Assembly (NCBI GenBank): GCA_963795055.1 | Contig: CAWCGJ010000004.1 | Span: 1 to 64,000 of the forward strand | DNA length: 64,000 bases | DNA from: JASHPR01 sp963795055 | GTDB lineage: Bacteria; Actinomycetota; Actinomycetes; Streptosporangiales; Streptosporangiaceae | Direction: 5' to 3' | In this document: positions 24,907 to 33,040 of the stretch, piece after piece | Layout: each line of letters starts with the position of its first letter | Numbering within the stretch: position 1 is the stretch's first letter | Notes under the pieces: model-generated | Databases searched by the model: none | What the model saw: the letters and a program-made list of their open reading frames with translations, nothing else | Told to the model about the DNA's origin: nothing | Program-made: the position numbers and the translations under genes

Positions 24907-25355
24907 GGCCGGAAGCCTCCCAGGCGGCGCCTCGACCACAGCAGCCTCAAGGTCATAGCCGGAATCAGCCACCACACCGGCCACCACAGTGCGCCCGCGG
25001 CCCACCGGTGGTGCCAGCCGCTCGCCCCGGCGGTCAGGGCCGCCGTGACGAGGACGGCCGCGACGCCCGTCAGCAGCAGCAGGGGGACGAGCGGCGAGCG
25101 CGATCGCGCGGCTGCCCGCGGTCCTCCGGAGACCGGCGGCGTTCGCGGCAGGTCGGTGAGGACCTCGTCAAGGTCGCTGCGGACGCGGGCGCGCAGGGCG
25201 CGCCCGGCCCGGTCATCGAGCTCGGCCGCGTCCAGCCGGCCCGCCTGGAAGTGCTCGCCCAGCTCGGTCACGACCGCGTCGCGGTCGGCATCGGAGACCC
25301 TGAGCTGGCGCCTCGTCGTCTCATCCACCGGACTACCTCGCTTCTTGCTCACCAA
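24897..25355 (-). CDS. DUF1707 membrane protein
   Basis: A 152-residue protein. Residues 15-65 match the DUF1707 domain: LRVSDADRDAVVTELGEHF, GRLDAAELDDRAGRAL, ARVRSDLDEVLTDLP. Two transmembrane helices follow (LVPLLLLTGVAAVLVTAAL and WWPVWWLIPAMTLRLLW), ending in a basic tail. Such proteins are common small membrane proteins of actinobacteria with unknown role. It is transcribed away from the marR gene, across an A/T-rich region holding an inverted repeat that could control both. Confidence 0.8.
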   Translation of the reverse strand: MVSKKRGSPVDETTRRQLRVSDADRDAVVTELGEHFQAGRLDAAELDDRAGRALRARVRSDLDEVLTDLPRTPPVSGGPRAAARSRSPLVPLLLLTGVAAVLVTAALTAGASGWHHRWAAGALWWPVWWLIPAMTLRLLWSRRRLGGFRPWR

Positions 25356-25371
25356 AGTAACGCTTCATAAC

Positions 25372-25404
25372 TATCACGATACGCAAGTGTTGTCCAATGT
25401 GATA
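25372..25404 (+). promoter_or_regulatory. Inverted repeat in the DUF1707/marR divergent promoter
   Basis: TATCAC (25372-25377) and GTGATA (25399-25404) are perfect 6-bp arms 21 nt apart, in the most A/T-rich stretch of the neighbourhood, ending 10 nt before the marR ATG. MarR proteins usually repress their own divergent promoters, which makes this the likely operator. Confidence 0.45.
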
Positions 25405-25414
25405 ATCTCGGAAC

Positions 25415-25906
25415 ATGGCTGATTCCGGCACGGCCGGGCGCGACCCTTCCCGCGACGACGGCTTCGCCTACCTCCTGGTCCAGCTGGGCCTTCACCTGGC
25501 CGGGAAGTTCGCCGAGCGGCTCGCCCCGCTCGGCCTGGAGCCGCGCCATTTCGGCATGCTGACCCGGCTGGCCGCGAACGAGGGGCGGTCACAGCAGGCG
25601 ATCGGGGAGCTCATGGGGCTCAACCCCACCCGCATGGTCTTCCTGGTCGACGAACTGGAGCAGCGCGGGCTGGTCGAACGCCGGCGCAATCCCGCCGACC
25701 GGCGTTCCTACGCCCTCTACCTGACCGACCAGGGCGGGGCCAAGCTCCGCGAGGCCCAGCAGGCCAGCGCCAGGCACGCCGACCAGGTCGGCGCCTCGCT
25801 CACCGCCGCGGAGCGCAGGCAGCTGACGGACTTGCTACGCCGGCTGGCCGATGAACAGGGCATCACCGAGGCGAGCCTGCCCGGCCCGCCACCCGGCGTC
25901 CGCTGA
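25415..25906 (+). CDS. MarR family transcriptional regulator
   Basis: A 163-residue winged-helix regulator. LGLEPRHFGMLTRLAANEGRSQQ leads into the recognition helix QAIGELMGLNPTRMVFLVDELEQRGLVERR, and the wing RRNPADRRSYALYLTDQG is typical. The C-terminal helix for dimerisation follows (LTAAERRQLTDLLRRL). It lies 32 nt before a drug-exporter gene on the same strand, so it probably represses that exporter and itself in response to a small-molecule ligand. Confidence 0.92.
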   Translation: MADSGTAGRDPSRDDGFAYLLVQLGLHLAGKFAERLAPLGLEPRHFGMLTRLAANEGRSQQAIGELMGLNPTRMVFLVDELEQRGLVERRRNPADRRSYALYLTDQGGAKLREAQQASARHADQVGASLTAAERRQLTDLLRRLADEQGITEASLPGPPPGVR

Positions 25907-25938
25907 CCGGGCCTGGCGGCCGGTAGGCTGGCCCGCAG

Positions 25939-27504
25939 ATGGCCAGGTCCCGAGTCTCCCCGGCGTCCGCCGTGCGCCGCGGCGCCCACCGCCGCCCGAT
26001 CCTGATCGGGCTCATGGTGACCATGGGACTGTCGGCGATGGACAACACCATCGTGGCCACCGCGATCCCGCAGGTCGTCCGCGATCTGGGCGGCTTCACG
26101 CTGTTCAGCTGGGTCTTCTCCAGCTACCTGCTGACCCAGACGGTAAGCATCCCGATCTACGGCAAGCTCGCCGACCAGTGGGGCCGCAAGCCGATCCTGC
26201 TCATCGGGACCGTCGTCTTCCTGGCCGGGTCCGCGCTGTGCGCGGCGTCCTGGAGCATGGTGAGCCTGATCTGCTTCCGCGGGCTGCAGGGCCTGGGCGC
26301 GGGCTCGATCATGGCCACGGTCAATACCCTCGCCGGTGACCTGTACGAGCTGGAGGAGCGCGGTCGCGTCCAGGGCTGGCTGTCCAGCGTGTGGGGGATC
26401 TCGGCGGTGTTCGCCCCGACGCTGGGCGGGTCGCTGGCCCAGTACGCGTCGTGGCGGTGGATATTCCTGATCAACCTGCCGCTCGGCGCGGCCTCGATCG
26501 CGCTGATCGGGCGGTACCTGCACGAGCAGGTCAGCCGGAGCAGGCACCGGATCGACGTGGCCGGCGCGCTGACCGTGCTGGTGGCCGCGGGCGCGCTGGT
26601 GTTCGGCCTGCTGCAGGGCGGCGTGGCCTGGCCCTGGTGGTCATGGCCGAGCGTGGCGGTGTTCGCCCTGGCGGCCGCGGCCACGGTCGCGGCGGTCGTC
26701 GCGGAGCGCCGCGCCGCCGAGCCGATCCTGCCGCCCTGGCTGTGGCGGCAGCGGGCGCTGGCCGGGTTCGGCCTGGCCGGTCTCGGGCTCGGGCTGCTGG
26801 TCATCGGCCCGGTGACGTTCCTGCCGACCTACGGCCAGCTGGTGCTCGGCCTGAACGCGGTGGCCGCGGGCGCGGTGCTGGCCACGATGAGCTTCGGCTG
26901 GCCGCTGGCCACCTCGCAGTCCGCCCGGCTGTTCCTGCGCATCGGGTTCCGCGACACCGCGCTGATCGGAGCCGGGATCTGCCTGGCCGCGGTGGCCGGG
27001 TTCCTGTTGCTGCCGGTCCAGGCGCAGGTCTGGCAGCTGGTCGCCGACACCTTCGTGCTGGGCATGGGCCTCGGGCTGCTGTCGGTCTGCGTGGTGGTGG
27101 GACCCCAGTCCACGGTGGGGTGGAGCCAGCGCGGCGTGGTCACCGGCAGCGTCATGTTCTGCCGGTACCTCGGCCAGAGCCTGGGCGCGGCGGTCTTCGG
27201 CGCGATCTTCAACGCCACCCTCATCGCGCGCCTGCGGACGGCCCCGCCGCCGCTCCGGCCGTACCTGCCGCACAGTGCCAGCGGGGTCAGCGCCACCATC
27301 GGCCACACCGCCAGCCTGGGGCCGGCCGTCGGCTACCTGCGGGCGGCCATCTCCGCGGCGGCCCACAACGTCTACGTCGGCCTGGTCATCGCCGCCGTGG
27401 CCACGATCGCGGTCATCGCGGTCGTGATCCCGCGGCACATGTCCACGGCCGCCTCCCTGGACCATGCTCCCGAGCAAGCGGCCGATCAGGGGCAGTTGTC
27501 CTGA
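25939..27504 (+). CDS. MFS multidrug exporter (DHA2/EmrB-QacA type)
   Basis: A 521-residue proton-driven exporter with 14 predicted helices. Motif D1/C-type sequences are visible: LSAMDNTIVATAIPQVVRDLGG at helix 1, GKLADQWGRKPILLIG (motif A), RGLQGLGAGSIM and SSVWGISAVFAPTLGG (antiporter motif C). The C-terminal half is intact, unlike the related gene at the start of the window. It follows the marR gene closely and is likely regulated by it. The substrate is unknown. Confidence 0.9.
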   Translation: MARSRVSPASAVRRGAHRRPILIGLMVTMGLSAMDNTIVATAIPQVVRDLGGFTLFSWVFSSYLLTQTVSIPIYGKLADQWGRKPILLIGTVVFLAGSALCAASWSMVSLICFRGLQGLGAGSIMATVNTLAGDLYELEERGRVQGWLSSVWGISAVFAPTLGGSLAQYASWRWIFLINLPLGAASIALIGRYLHEQVSRSRHRIDVAGALTVLVAAGALVFGLLQGGVAWPWWSWPSVAVFALAAAATVAAVVAERRAAEPILPPWLWRQRALAGFGLAGLGLGLLVIGPVTFLPTYGQLVLGLNAVAAGAVLATMSFGWPLATSQSARLFLRIGFRDTALIGAGICLAAVAGFLLLPVQAQVWQLVADTFVLGMGLGLLSVCVVVGPQSTVGWSQRGVVTGSVMFCRYLGQSLGAAVFGAIFNATLIARLRTAPPPLRPYLPHSASGVSATIGHTASLGPAVGYLRAAISAAAHNVYVGLVIAAVATIAVIAVVIPRHMSTAASLDHAPEQAADQGQLS

Positions 27505-27525
27505 CGCGGCTCGCATGGCGCGGCG

Positions 27526-28122
27526 TCAGCCCGGGCCGCCCGGCAGCGCGAGCGCGAGCCGGGCCAGCTCGATGAAGCGCCCGAACGCCCGGTCCGCCGC
27601 CGCGCGGTCACCGGTCGCGACCAGCTCGAGCAGCAGGCCGCGGACCACGGCCGCGCTGAGCCTGGCTTCCGCCTCGGCGTCCTCGGCGGAGGGGGCGAAC
27701 CGCGCCCGGTACCCGGTGATCTGCGGCATCCACTCAGCGACGGAGACGGTGTCGAGGAAGCCCTCGGTGCCCGGACGGCCCTGCAGCGCCTGGCCGTAGA
27801 GCTCGAAGAACAGCCGCTCGCTCGGCCACAGCCGGGTATCGGCCAGGTGGTTCCACATCGCCACGGCCACCTCGAGCGGCCCGAGGGCCGGGTCGGCGGC
27901 CAGCCCGGCGAAAAAGGCGCGCTGCTCGTCCTCGACCGCTCGCACCACCGCGGCCAGCAGCCCCTCCTTCGAGCCGAAGTGGTAGATGAGCATGCGATGG
28001 CTGGTCCCGATCGCCGCGGCCAGCTCCCGCAGGCTCAGGTCGCCGAGGCCGTGCTGCTGCAGATAGTCGACGGCCGCGGCCAGCAGCCTGCCTCTGGGAT
28101 CCACGGGGCCTGGCGATGTCAT
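27526..28122 (-). CDS. TetR family transcriptional regulator
   Basis: A 198-residue regulator. The N-terminal helix-turn-helix reads LSLRELAAAIGTSHRMLIYHFGSKEGLLAAVV. The C-terminal ligand domain includes LLELVATGDRAAADRAFGRFIELARL, a pattern shared with the TetR protein at 41069-41653, so the two look like paralogues. The ATG at 28122 faces an SRPBCC gene across two abutting palindromes (28132-28163), which are its likely operators. Confidence 0.92.
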   Translation of the reverse strand: MTSPGPVDPRGRLLAAAVDYLQQHGLGDLSLRELAAAIGTSHRMLIYHFGSKEGLLAAVVRAVEDEQRAFFAGLAADPALGPLEVAVAMWNHLADTRLWPSERLFFELYGQALQGRPGTEGFLDTVSVAEWMPQITGYRARFAPSAEDAEAEARLSAAVVRGLLLELVATGDRAAADRAFGRFIELARLALALPGGPG

Positions 28123-28131
28123 GAGCCGTAC

Positions 28132-28163
28132 TGTACCATCTGGTACATGTACCGTTTGGTACA
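28132..28163 (+). promoter_or_regulatory. Two abutting 16-bp palindromes (TetR operators)
   Basis: TGTACC-ATCT-GGTACA occupies 28132-28147 and TGTACC-GTTT-GGTACA occupies 28148-28163. Both are perfect with 4-nt spacers and directly adjoin. They fill the space between the divergent starts of the tetR gene (28122) and the SRPBCC gene (28189). Side-by-side dimer binding, as known for QacR-type TetR proteins, would repress both directions. Confidence 0.8.
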
Positions 28164-28188
28164 ACAGCCCGAGACAGGAGGCAAGGTC

Positions 28189-28653
28189 ATGGGCAGGAAA
28201 GTCACGTTCTCGGCGACGGCGTGGTCGGCCGCGCCGCCCGCGGTGGTCTACCGGCTGCTCTGCTCGGGGGCCACCTGGCCGCAGTGGTCGCCGATCGGCT
28301 CGTTCCGGCTGGAGCGGGAGGGCCGCGACGGCGGCGAGAGCCTGGGCGCGATCCGGGTGTTCACCACCGGTACCGTGCATAGCCGCGAGGAACTGGTCGG
28401 GTTCGAGCCGGGGCGATCGCTGCGTTACTCGGCCCTGTCCGGCCTGCCGATCCGGGATCACCGGGCCGATGTGACCCTCGCCGAGCGCGACGGCGGAACG
28501 GTGATCGACTGGCACGAGGACTTCCGGGCCAAGGTCCCCGGAACGGGCTGGCTGCAGCGATGGTTCCTGCGCCGGTTCGTGCAGCGCTGCGCCGACGGCC
28601 TGGCCCGCCACGCCGCCAGCCTGGCCGATCGTCCGGCGACGGCGGGCCGGTAG
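28189..28653 (+). CDS. SRPBCC family protein
   Basis: A 154-residue START-like fold protein (SAPPAVVYRLLCSGATWPQWSPIG, LGAIRVFTTGTVHSREELVGFEPGRSLRYS, GTVIDWHEDFRAKVPGTGW). These proteins bind hydrophobic ligands. The start is ATG 28189, with AGGAGG seven bases upstream; an earlier ATG at 28147 sits inside the operators. It is probably controlled by the divergent TetR and may metabolise or bind the inducer. No catalytic residues can be assigned. Confidence 0.8.
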   Translation: MGRKVTFSATAWSAAPPAVVYRLLCSGATWPQWSPIGSFRLEREGRDGGESLGAIRVFTTGTVHSREELVGFEPGRSLRYSALSGLPIRDHRADVTLAERDGGTVIDWHEDFRAKVPGTGWLQRWFLRRFVQRCADGLARHAASLADRPATAGR

Positions 28654-28722
28654 TCTACGGACCGAGGCCGTAGGCCGGTGACCGGCGCGGGCCTGCGGGC
28701 GGCCCGGCCGGAGGAGGCAGGG

Positions 28723-29772
28723 ATGGCGGATCCCGGTCGGTGGGTCGTGGTCGGTCTCGACAACGGCGGAACGGCGAACAACGCGACGGTGCTGGACTCC
28801 GCAGGCCGGTTCCTCGTCGATCGGATGGCCGAGTCCCCGAGCTACGTGCGGGAGGGCCCGGAGAAGGCCGTCGAGGCGCTGGCCCGGTCGCTGGACCAGG
28901 TCCTCGAGCTCACCGGGATACCGCGGGCCGAGGTGCGCGCGGTCGGGCTGGATACCCCGGGCCCGGTCAGCGCGGACGGCGTCATCGCGATGCAGGGCGC
29001 CACCAACTTCGGCGACCCGGCCTGGTGCGGCTTCGACGTCCGCGGCGCGCTGGAGGCCCGGGTCGGGATTCCCGTTTTGTATAACAACGACGCGAACGCG
29101 GCGGCGCTGTACGCGCACCATGTGCACTTCGGGCCCATGGAGGCACTGCGGCGGTCCTCGGTCGCGGCGATCGTGGGCACCGGGCTCGGCGGCGGCGTGA
29201 TCGAGGCCGGGCAGGTGGTGCGCGGGGCCGCCGGGATGGCCGGCGAGTTCGGTCACGTGTGGATCCCGATGGACGGGCTGCTCGGCCCCGGCCAGCCGGT
29301 GCCCGCCTGCAACTGCGGCCTGTACGGCGACGCGGAAAGCGTGGCGTCGCTGACCGGGATCGAGAAGAACCTGCTGCCGTACTGGCTGACCCAGTTCCCC
29401 GGCCACGAGCTCGGGCAGGTCAGCCCGGTCCGCACGGCCGCCAAGCTGGTACGGGGTCGCGGCGAGCGGGGGGACCCGCTGGCGTTGGAGATCTTCCGGC
29501 AGCAGGCGATGGCGCTCGGCCGGCTGTTCACGATCGCGGCCAACTTCACCGATCCCGACGTGTACTTCGTCGGCGGCGGGGTGGTGGAGGCGGCGATGGG
29601 CTTCCGTAACTGGTTCCTGGAGCAGGTGCGTGAGCACACCACGCTCCGCGAGGAGCAGCGCCGGGCGGCCACCATCGCCATGGTCCCGGACCGGGACATG
29701 GCCGGGGCGCGGGGCTCGGCGATCGCGGCCCTGACCGCGGCGTGGGCCCCGGCCGGGGAGGACGGGAGCTGA
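28723..29772 (+). CDS. ROK family sugar kinase/regulator-like protein
   Basis: A 349-residue member of the ROK/hexokinase-actin ATPase family with no N-terminal helix-turn-helix, so a kinase rather than a repressor. Seen are VVGLDNGGTANNATV (phosphate 1 loop), VGLDTPGPVSADGV, NNDANAAALY (catalytic Asp), AAIVGTGLGGGVIEAG and GEFGHVWI. The zinc site normally reading C-x-C-G-x-x-G-C is C-N-C-G-L-Y-G-D here, losing one cysteine. The ATG at 28723 has GGAGG with six-base spacing. It is 69 nt after the SRPBCC gene. The substrate is unknown. Confidence 0.85.
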   Translation: MADPGRWVVVGLDNGGTANNATVLDSAGRFLVDRMAESPSYVREGPEKAVEALARSLDQVLELTGIPRAEVRAVGLDTPGPVSADGVIAMQGATNFGDPAWCGFDVRGALEARVGIPVLYNNDANAAALYAHHVHFGPMEALRRSSVAAIVGTGLGGGVIEAGQVVRGAAGMAGEFGHVWIPMDGLLGPGQPVPACNCGLYGDAESVASLTGIEKNLLPYWLTQFPGHELGQVSPVRTAAKLVRGRGERGDPLALEIFRQQAMALGRLFTIAANFTDPDVYFVGGGVVEAAMGFRNWFLEQVREHTTLREEQRRAATIAMVPDRDMAGARGSAIAALTAAWAPAGEDGS

Positions 29773-29773
29773 G

Positions 29774-30919
29774 TCAGGCGGTGAACCCGTCCAGGCGGGC
29801 CAGCACGCTCAGCATCACCTCGTCGGCGCCGCCGCCGATGCCGATCAGCCTGCTGTCCCGGTAGAACCGCGCCGTCCAGGTCTCCTCCATGTAGCCGAGA
29901 CCGCCGTGGAACTGCAGGCAGGTGTCGGCGATCTCGCGGGCCAGCCGGCCCACGGCCAGCTTGGCGATGGTGGCGAACCGCGAGGTGTCCTCGCCGCGCA
30001 GGTAGGCGTCGGCGCAGGCGTAGTTGTAGTGCCGCACCAGGTCCAGCTGGGCCGACAGCTCGGCGAGCCGGTAGGCGACGTGGTCGTTGGCCAGCAGCGG
30101 CCGCCCGAACACCCGCCGCCGCGCCAGGTACTCCCGGGTCCGGTCCAGCGCCTTCTGCATGGCGCCGACCTGGAGGTAGGCCGCGATCATGCGCTCGGCC
30201 TGGAACTGCTCCATCTGCTGCTGGAAGCCGCGGCCGATCTCGCCGATCGTGTTGGAGACCGGGACGCGCACGTCCGCGAAGGACAGCTCCGCGGTGTCGG
30301 ACGACCGGTTGCCGAGCTTGTCCAGGGTGCGGGACACCCGGAAGCCCGGCCGGTCGGTCTCGACCACGATCTGCGACATGCCCCGGTAGCCGCCCTCGCC
30401 CGAGGTCCGGGCCAGCAGGCAGATCCAGTCCGCCTGCGCCCCGTTCGTGATGTACAGCTTGCTGCCGTTGATCACCCAGTCGCTGCCGTCCCGCACCGCG
30501 CGGGTGCGCAGCGCCGCGACGTCCGAACCGGCGTCCGGCTCGGTCACCGCGATCGAGCACACCATCTCCCCGCGAATCGCCGGGGCGAGGAAGCGCTCCT
30601 TAAGCTCGCGGCAGCCATAACGGTGCAGCGACGGGGTGGCCATGGCCATCTGCACCGCGATGCCCATCGGCACCCCGCCGCAGTCGATCCGGCCGAGTTC
30701 CTCGCCCGCGACCACGGTGAACGAGTGATCCGCGCCCTCGCCGCCGTAGGCCGGGTCGTACTCCAGCCCGAGCAGCCCGATCTTGGCCAGGACGGGGAAC
30801 AGCTCATGGGCGGGGAACCGCCCCGCCCGCTCCCACTCGTCGACACGCGGGTTGATCTCGCGTTCCACCAGATCGCGCACGCTCGCGCGCAGCGCCTCGT
30901 GCTCGGCCGTGAACTGCAC
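29774..30919 (-). CDS. Acyl-CoA dehydrogenase
   Basis: A 381-residue FAD enzyme catalysing alpha,beta-dehydrogenation of an acyl-CoA. It has the N-terminal helical domain (MQFTAEHEALRASVRDLVEREI), the FAD site AVTEPDAGSDVAALRTRA, GSKLYITNGAQADW, and the C-terminal domain with LQFHGGLGYMEE, RFYRDSRLIGIGGGADEVML. The second signature and the Glu in GYMEE fit the active site. The GTG start follows an AGGA site. It is convergent with the ROK gene, with 1 nt between stops. The electron acceptor is ETF by family knowledge. Confidence 0.9.
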   Translation of the reverse strand: MQFTAEHEALRASVRDLVEREINPRVDEWERAGRFPAHELFPVLAKIGLLGLEYDPAYGGEGADHSFTVVAGEELGRIDCGGVPMGIAVQMAMATPSLHRYGCRELKERFLAPAIRGEMVCSIAVTEPDAGSDVAALRTRAVRDGSDWVINGSKLYITNGAQADWICLLARTSGEGGYRGMSQIVVETDRPGFRVSRTLDKLGNRSSDTAELSFADVRVPVSNTIGEIGRGFQQQMEQFQAERMIAAYLQVGAMQKALDRTREYLARRRVFGRPLLANDHVAYRLAELSAQLDLVRHYNYACADAYLRGEDTSRFATIAKLAVGRLAREIADTCLQFHGGLGYMEETWTARFYRDSRLIGIGGGADEVMLSVLARLDGFTA

Positions 30920-30984
30920 TTCCTCGTCCTCTCGCCGCCGCCCTCTTAGTTAACTCGACCCCGCCCGCGGGCCCGGCGCAAGCC

Positions 30985-31503
30985 TCAGCGCAGGATCTCC
31001 ACGAGCAGCACCCAGGCGTTGATCAGGCCGAAGGCAATCGCCGCCAGCACGCTGGGCACCAGCCAGTACAGCCCGCCCCCGGCCTGGGCCAGCAGGGTCA
31101 CCCCGGCCAGGACCAGGAAGCCGCTGCTCGTGACGGCCGGAGCGAGTCGGCTGATCAGCCACGTCCACCGGGTCTCCTTGTCCGATCGCCCCGACCGGTG
31201 GTTGATCACCAGCTGGGAGCCTCCGATGACGACGCCGACGATGAGCAATTCCCAGCCCAGGGCGGCGCCGGGCTGGCCGGGCACCAGCAGCAGGATCCCC
31301 ACGATCAACGGAGTGACGAACAACAACAGGGTCAGGGCCGCGCGACCGGGCAGGTTCCGGTACTTGAGGATCTCGCTGAGGTTGATCGACACGGCCACGA
31401 ACACCAGCCCGGCCAGGGCGGCCGAAGCCCCCGCCACCCCGACGCCGAAGTCGGTCCAGCGCTCGGCCGCGTACGCGGCCGGCAAGATCACCTGATCCCT
31501 CAT
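30985..31503 (-). CDS. Membrane protein of unknown function
   Basis: A 172-residue protein with five likely helices: FGVGVAGASAALAGLVFVAVSI, ALTLLLFVTPLIVGILLLV, ELLIVGVVIGGSQLVI, SGFLVLAGVTLLAQ and LVPSVLAAIAFGLINAWVLL. The helix-2 boundary carries INLSEILKYRNLPGRA. This pattern occurs in a family of uncharacterised actinobacterial membrane proteins. It sits upstream of the acyl-CoA dehydrogenase gene on the same strand, separated by 65 nt. Confidence 0.65.
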   Translation of the reverse strand: MRDQVILPAAYAAERWTDFGVGVAGASAALAGLVFVAVSINLSEILKYRNLPGRAALTLLLFVTPLIVGILLLVPGQPGAALGWELLIVGVVIGGSQLVINHRSGRSDKETRWTWLISRLAPAVTSSGFLVLAGVTLLAQAGGGLYWLVPSVLAAIAFGLINAWVLLVEILR

Positions 31504-31545
31504 AAGACGGCATCATGCACTACCAGCCCGGAAGCGGCGCCGGGT

Positions 31546-31640
31546 GTCCCGGGCCGGCGCTGGGGTGGCGGCAGTGTGTCCTGGGGCCGGCGCTGGGCGG
31601 CGGCAGTATGTCCTGGGGCCGGCGCTGGGCGGCACCGGGT
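31546..31640 (+). repeat. Three tandem ~32-bp units upstream of the RIO kinase gene
   Basis: Units start with GTCCY at 31546, 31578 and 31610, each about 32 bp long and carrying GGGCCGGCGCTGGG in the middle; a fourth, degenerate start is at 31641. The units are non-coding or in no supported frame and lie 190 nt before the kinase start. They are G/C-rich and could fold, but no function is evident. Confidence 0.7.
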
Positions 31641-31827
31641 GTCCCGGTGCCGGGCGCTCGCGCGGCGAAATTCGGTTGCCCGCGGCCGGCCGCGCGTGGC
31701 AGCCTCGGGCGGACAGCCTGGTACCGGCGCTGCCCGGTGCTTCAGGTCGAGCAGAAGGGAGGGCCCACGGTGTTCACGCCCGTCGTGCGGCTCACGCCGC
31801 TCCCCTTCTGCCCGAGGAGCACCACCT

Positions 31828-32772
31828 ATGCCGGACTACGCCTACGATCGCCGCTGGGACCGCGGGAAACGCGGCAAGCGGCGTTTTGACGACGATCCCG
31901 ACCACGAGCCGACCTTCGCCAAGCGGGACCGGAACCGCCGCTCGCTGCCCGCGGGCGACGCTTTCGACGCTGTAGACGGGCTGCCCGACGGTGACCGCTG
32001 GTCTACCTGGGACCAGCCGAGCGCCAGCGAGCGCGGGCCCCGGCCCTACCCGGGCTGGCTGGTCACCGAGCTGGCCGCGAGCGATACCGAGCTCGGCCTC
32101 CTGAAGACCGGCAAGGAGGCCGACGTCTTCCTGCTGCGCCGCGGCGTGCCCGGGACGGACCGGTCCTGCCTGCTGGCCGCCAAGCGGTATCGCTCCGCCG
32201 AGCACAAGATGTTCCACCGCGACAGCGCCTACCTGGAGGGCCGGCGGGCCCGGAAGTCCCGGGTCAGCCGGGCCATGGCCAGCCGGTCCGCGGTCGGCCG
32301 GGAGATGATCGCGCTGCAGTGGGCGAACGCCGAGTTCGCCGCGCTGGCCCAGCTCTACCGGGCGGGTGTCCCGGTACCGTACCCGGTGCAGGTGCTCGGC
32401 ACCGAGGTGCTGCTGGAGTTCATCGGCGGTCCCGACGGCACCGCCGCGCCCCGGCTGGCCGAGACCCGGCCGCGGGGCGGGGAGCTGGCCGGCCTGTGGG
32501 CCCAGCTGGTGCAGGCGCTGGCCGAGCTCGCCCGGCACGGCCTGGCCCACGGCGACATGTCCGCCTACAACGTGCTGGTGCACCATGGCCGCGTGGTCCT
32601 GATCGACCTGCCCCAGGTCGTCGACGTGATCGCGAACCCGCGCGGCGCGGAGTTCCTGGACCGGGACGCGGCCAACGTGGCCCGGTGGTTCACCGCCCGC
32701 GGCCTGGCCGGCGCCGACCCTGCTCCCGAGGACCTGCCCGCGCTGCTGCGCCGGGAGGCGCGCCTCGGCTAG
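31828..32772 (+). CDS. RIO-type serine protein kinase
   Basis: A 314-residue atypical kinase of the RIO1-like group. Residues 1-75 are charged and low-complexity (KRGKRRFDDDPDHEP). The kinase core has ELGLLKTGKEADVFLLRR (flexible loop/nucleotide site), AAKRYRSAEHKMF with the catalytic Lys, AHGDMSAYNVLVHHGRVVLIDLPQ (catalytic Asp, Asn and metal Asp in the IDLPQ form), and DRDAANVARWF. The ATG at 31828 has GAGGAG upstream. RIO kinases act on ribosome biogenesis in eukaryotes and archaea; the bacterial role is not defined. Confidence 0.92.
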   Translation: MPDYAYDRRWDRGKRGKRRFDDDPDHEPTFAKRDRNRRSLPAGDAFDAVDGLPDGDRWSTWDQPSASERGPRPYPGWLVTELAASDTELGLLKTGKEADVFLLRRGVPGTDRSCLLAAKRYRSAEHKMFHRDSAYLEGRRARKSRVSRAMASRSAVGREMIALQWANAEFAALAQLYRAGVPVPYPVQVLGTEVLLEFIGGPDGTAAPRLAETRPRGGELAGLWAQLVQALAELARHGLAHGDMSAYNVLVHHGRVVLIDLPQVVDVIANPRGAEFLDRDAANVARWFTARGLAGADPAPEDLPALLRREARLG

Positions 32773-33040
32773 TACGACAACAGCGTGCCGTGATCGGCGT
32801 GGCTGCGTAATCTGATCGTCCCTGGCCGGCCAGGCTTCGGTCATGCTGGCTGTTGTGGATGATGCGCGGGGGCGGGCCGGGCGGGCAAGCCGCGTGGTCG
32901 AACTCGTTCCATGAAATGTTCGCGCAGGTGGCCGGGGTTTTCCGGACGCGCTGCGCGGCTAAGGAGTGGAAAGCATGGGTGACCTAGCGGCGGTACTGGC
33001 GGTGGAGACGCCGTCATCAGGCCAGCGCCCGCAGATCGCA

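Noticed and set aside
32773..33040. Possible transposase remnant (SFHEMFAQVAGVFRTRCAAKEW in one plus frame)
   Set aside because: Only about 20 residues vaguely recall an IS701-like N-terminus, with no further match or ends. Too weak to annotate.
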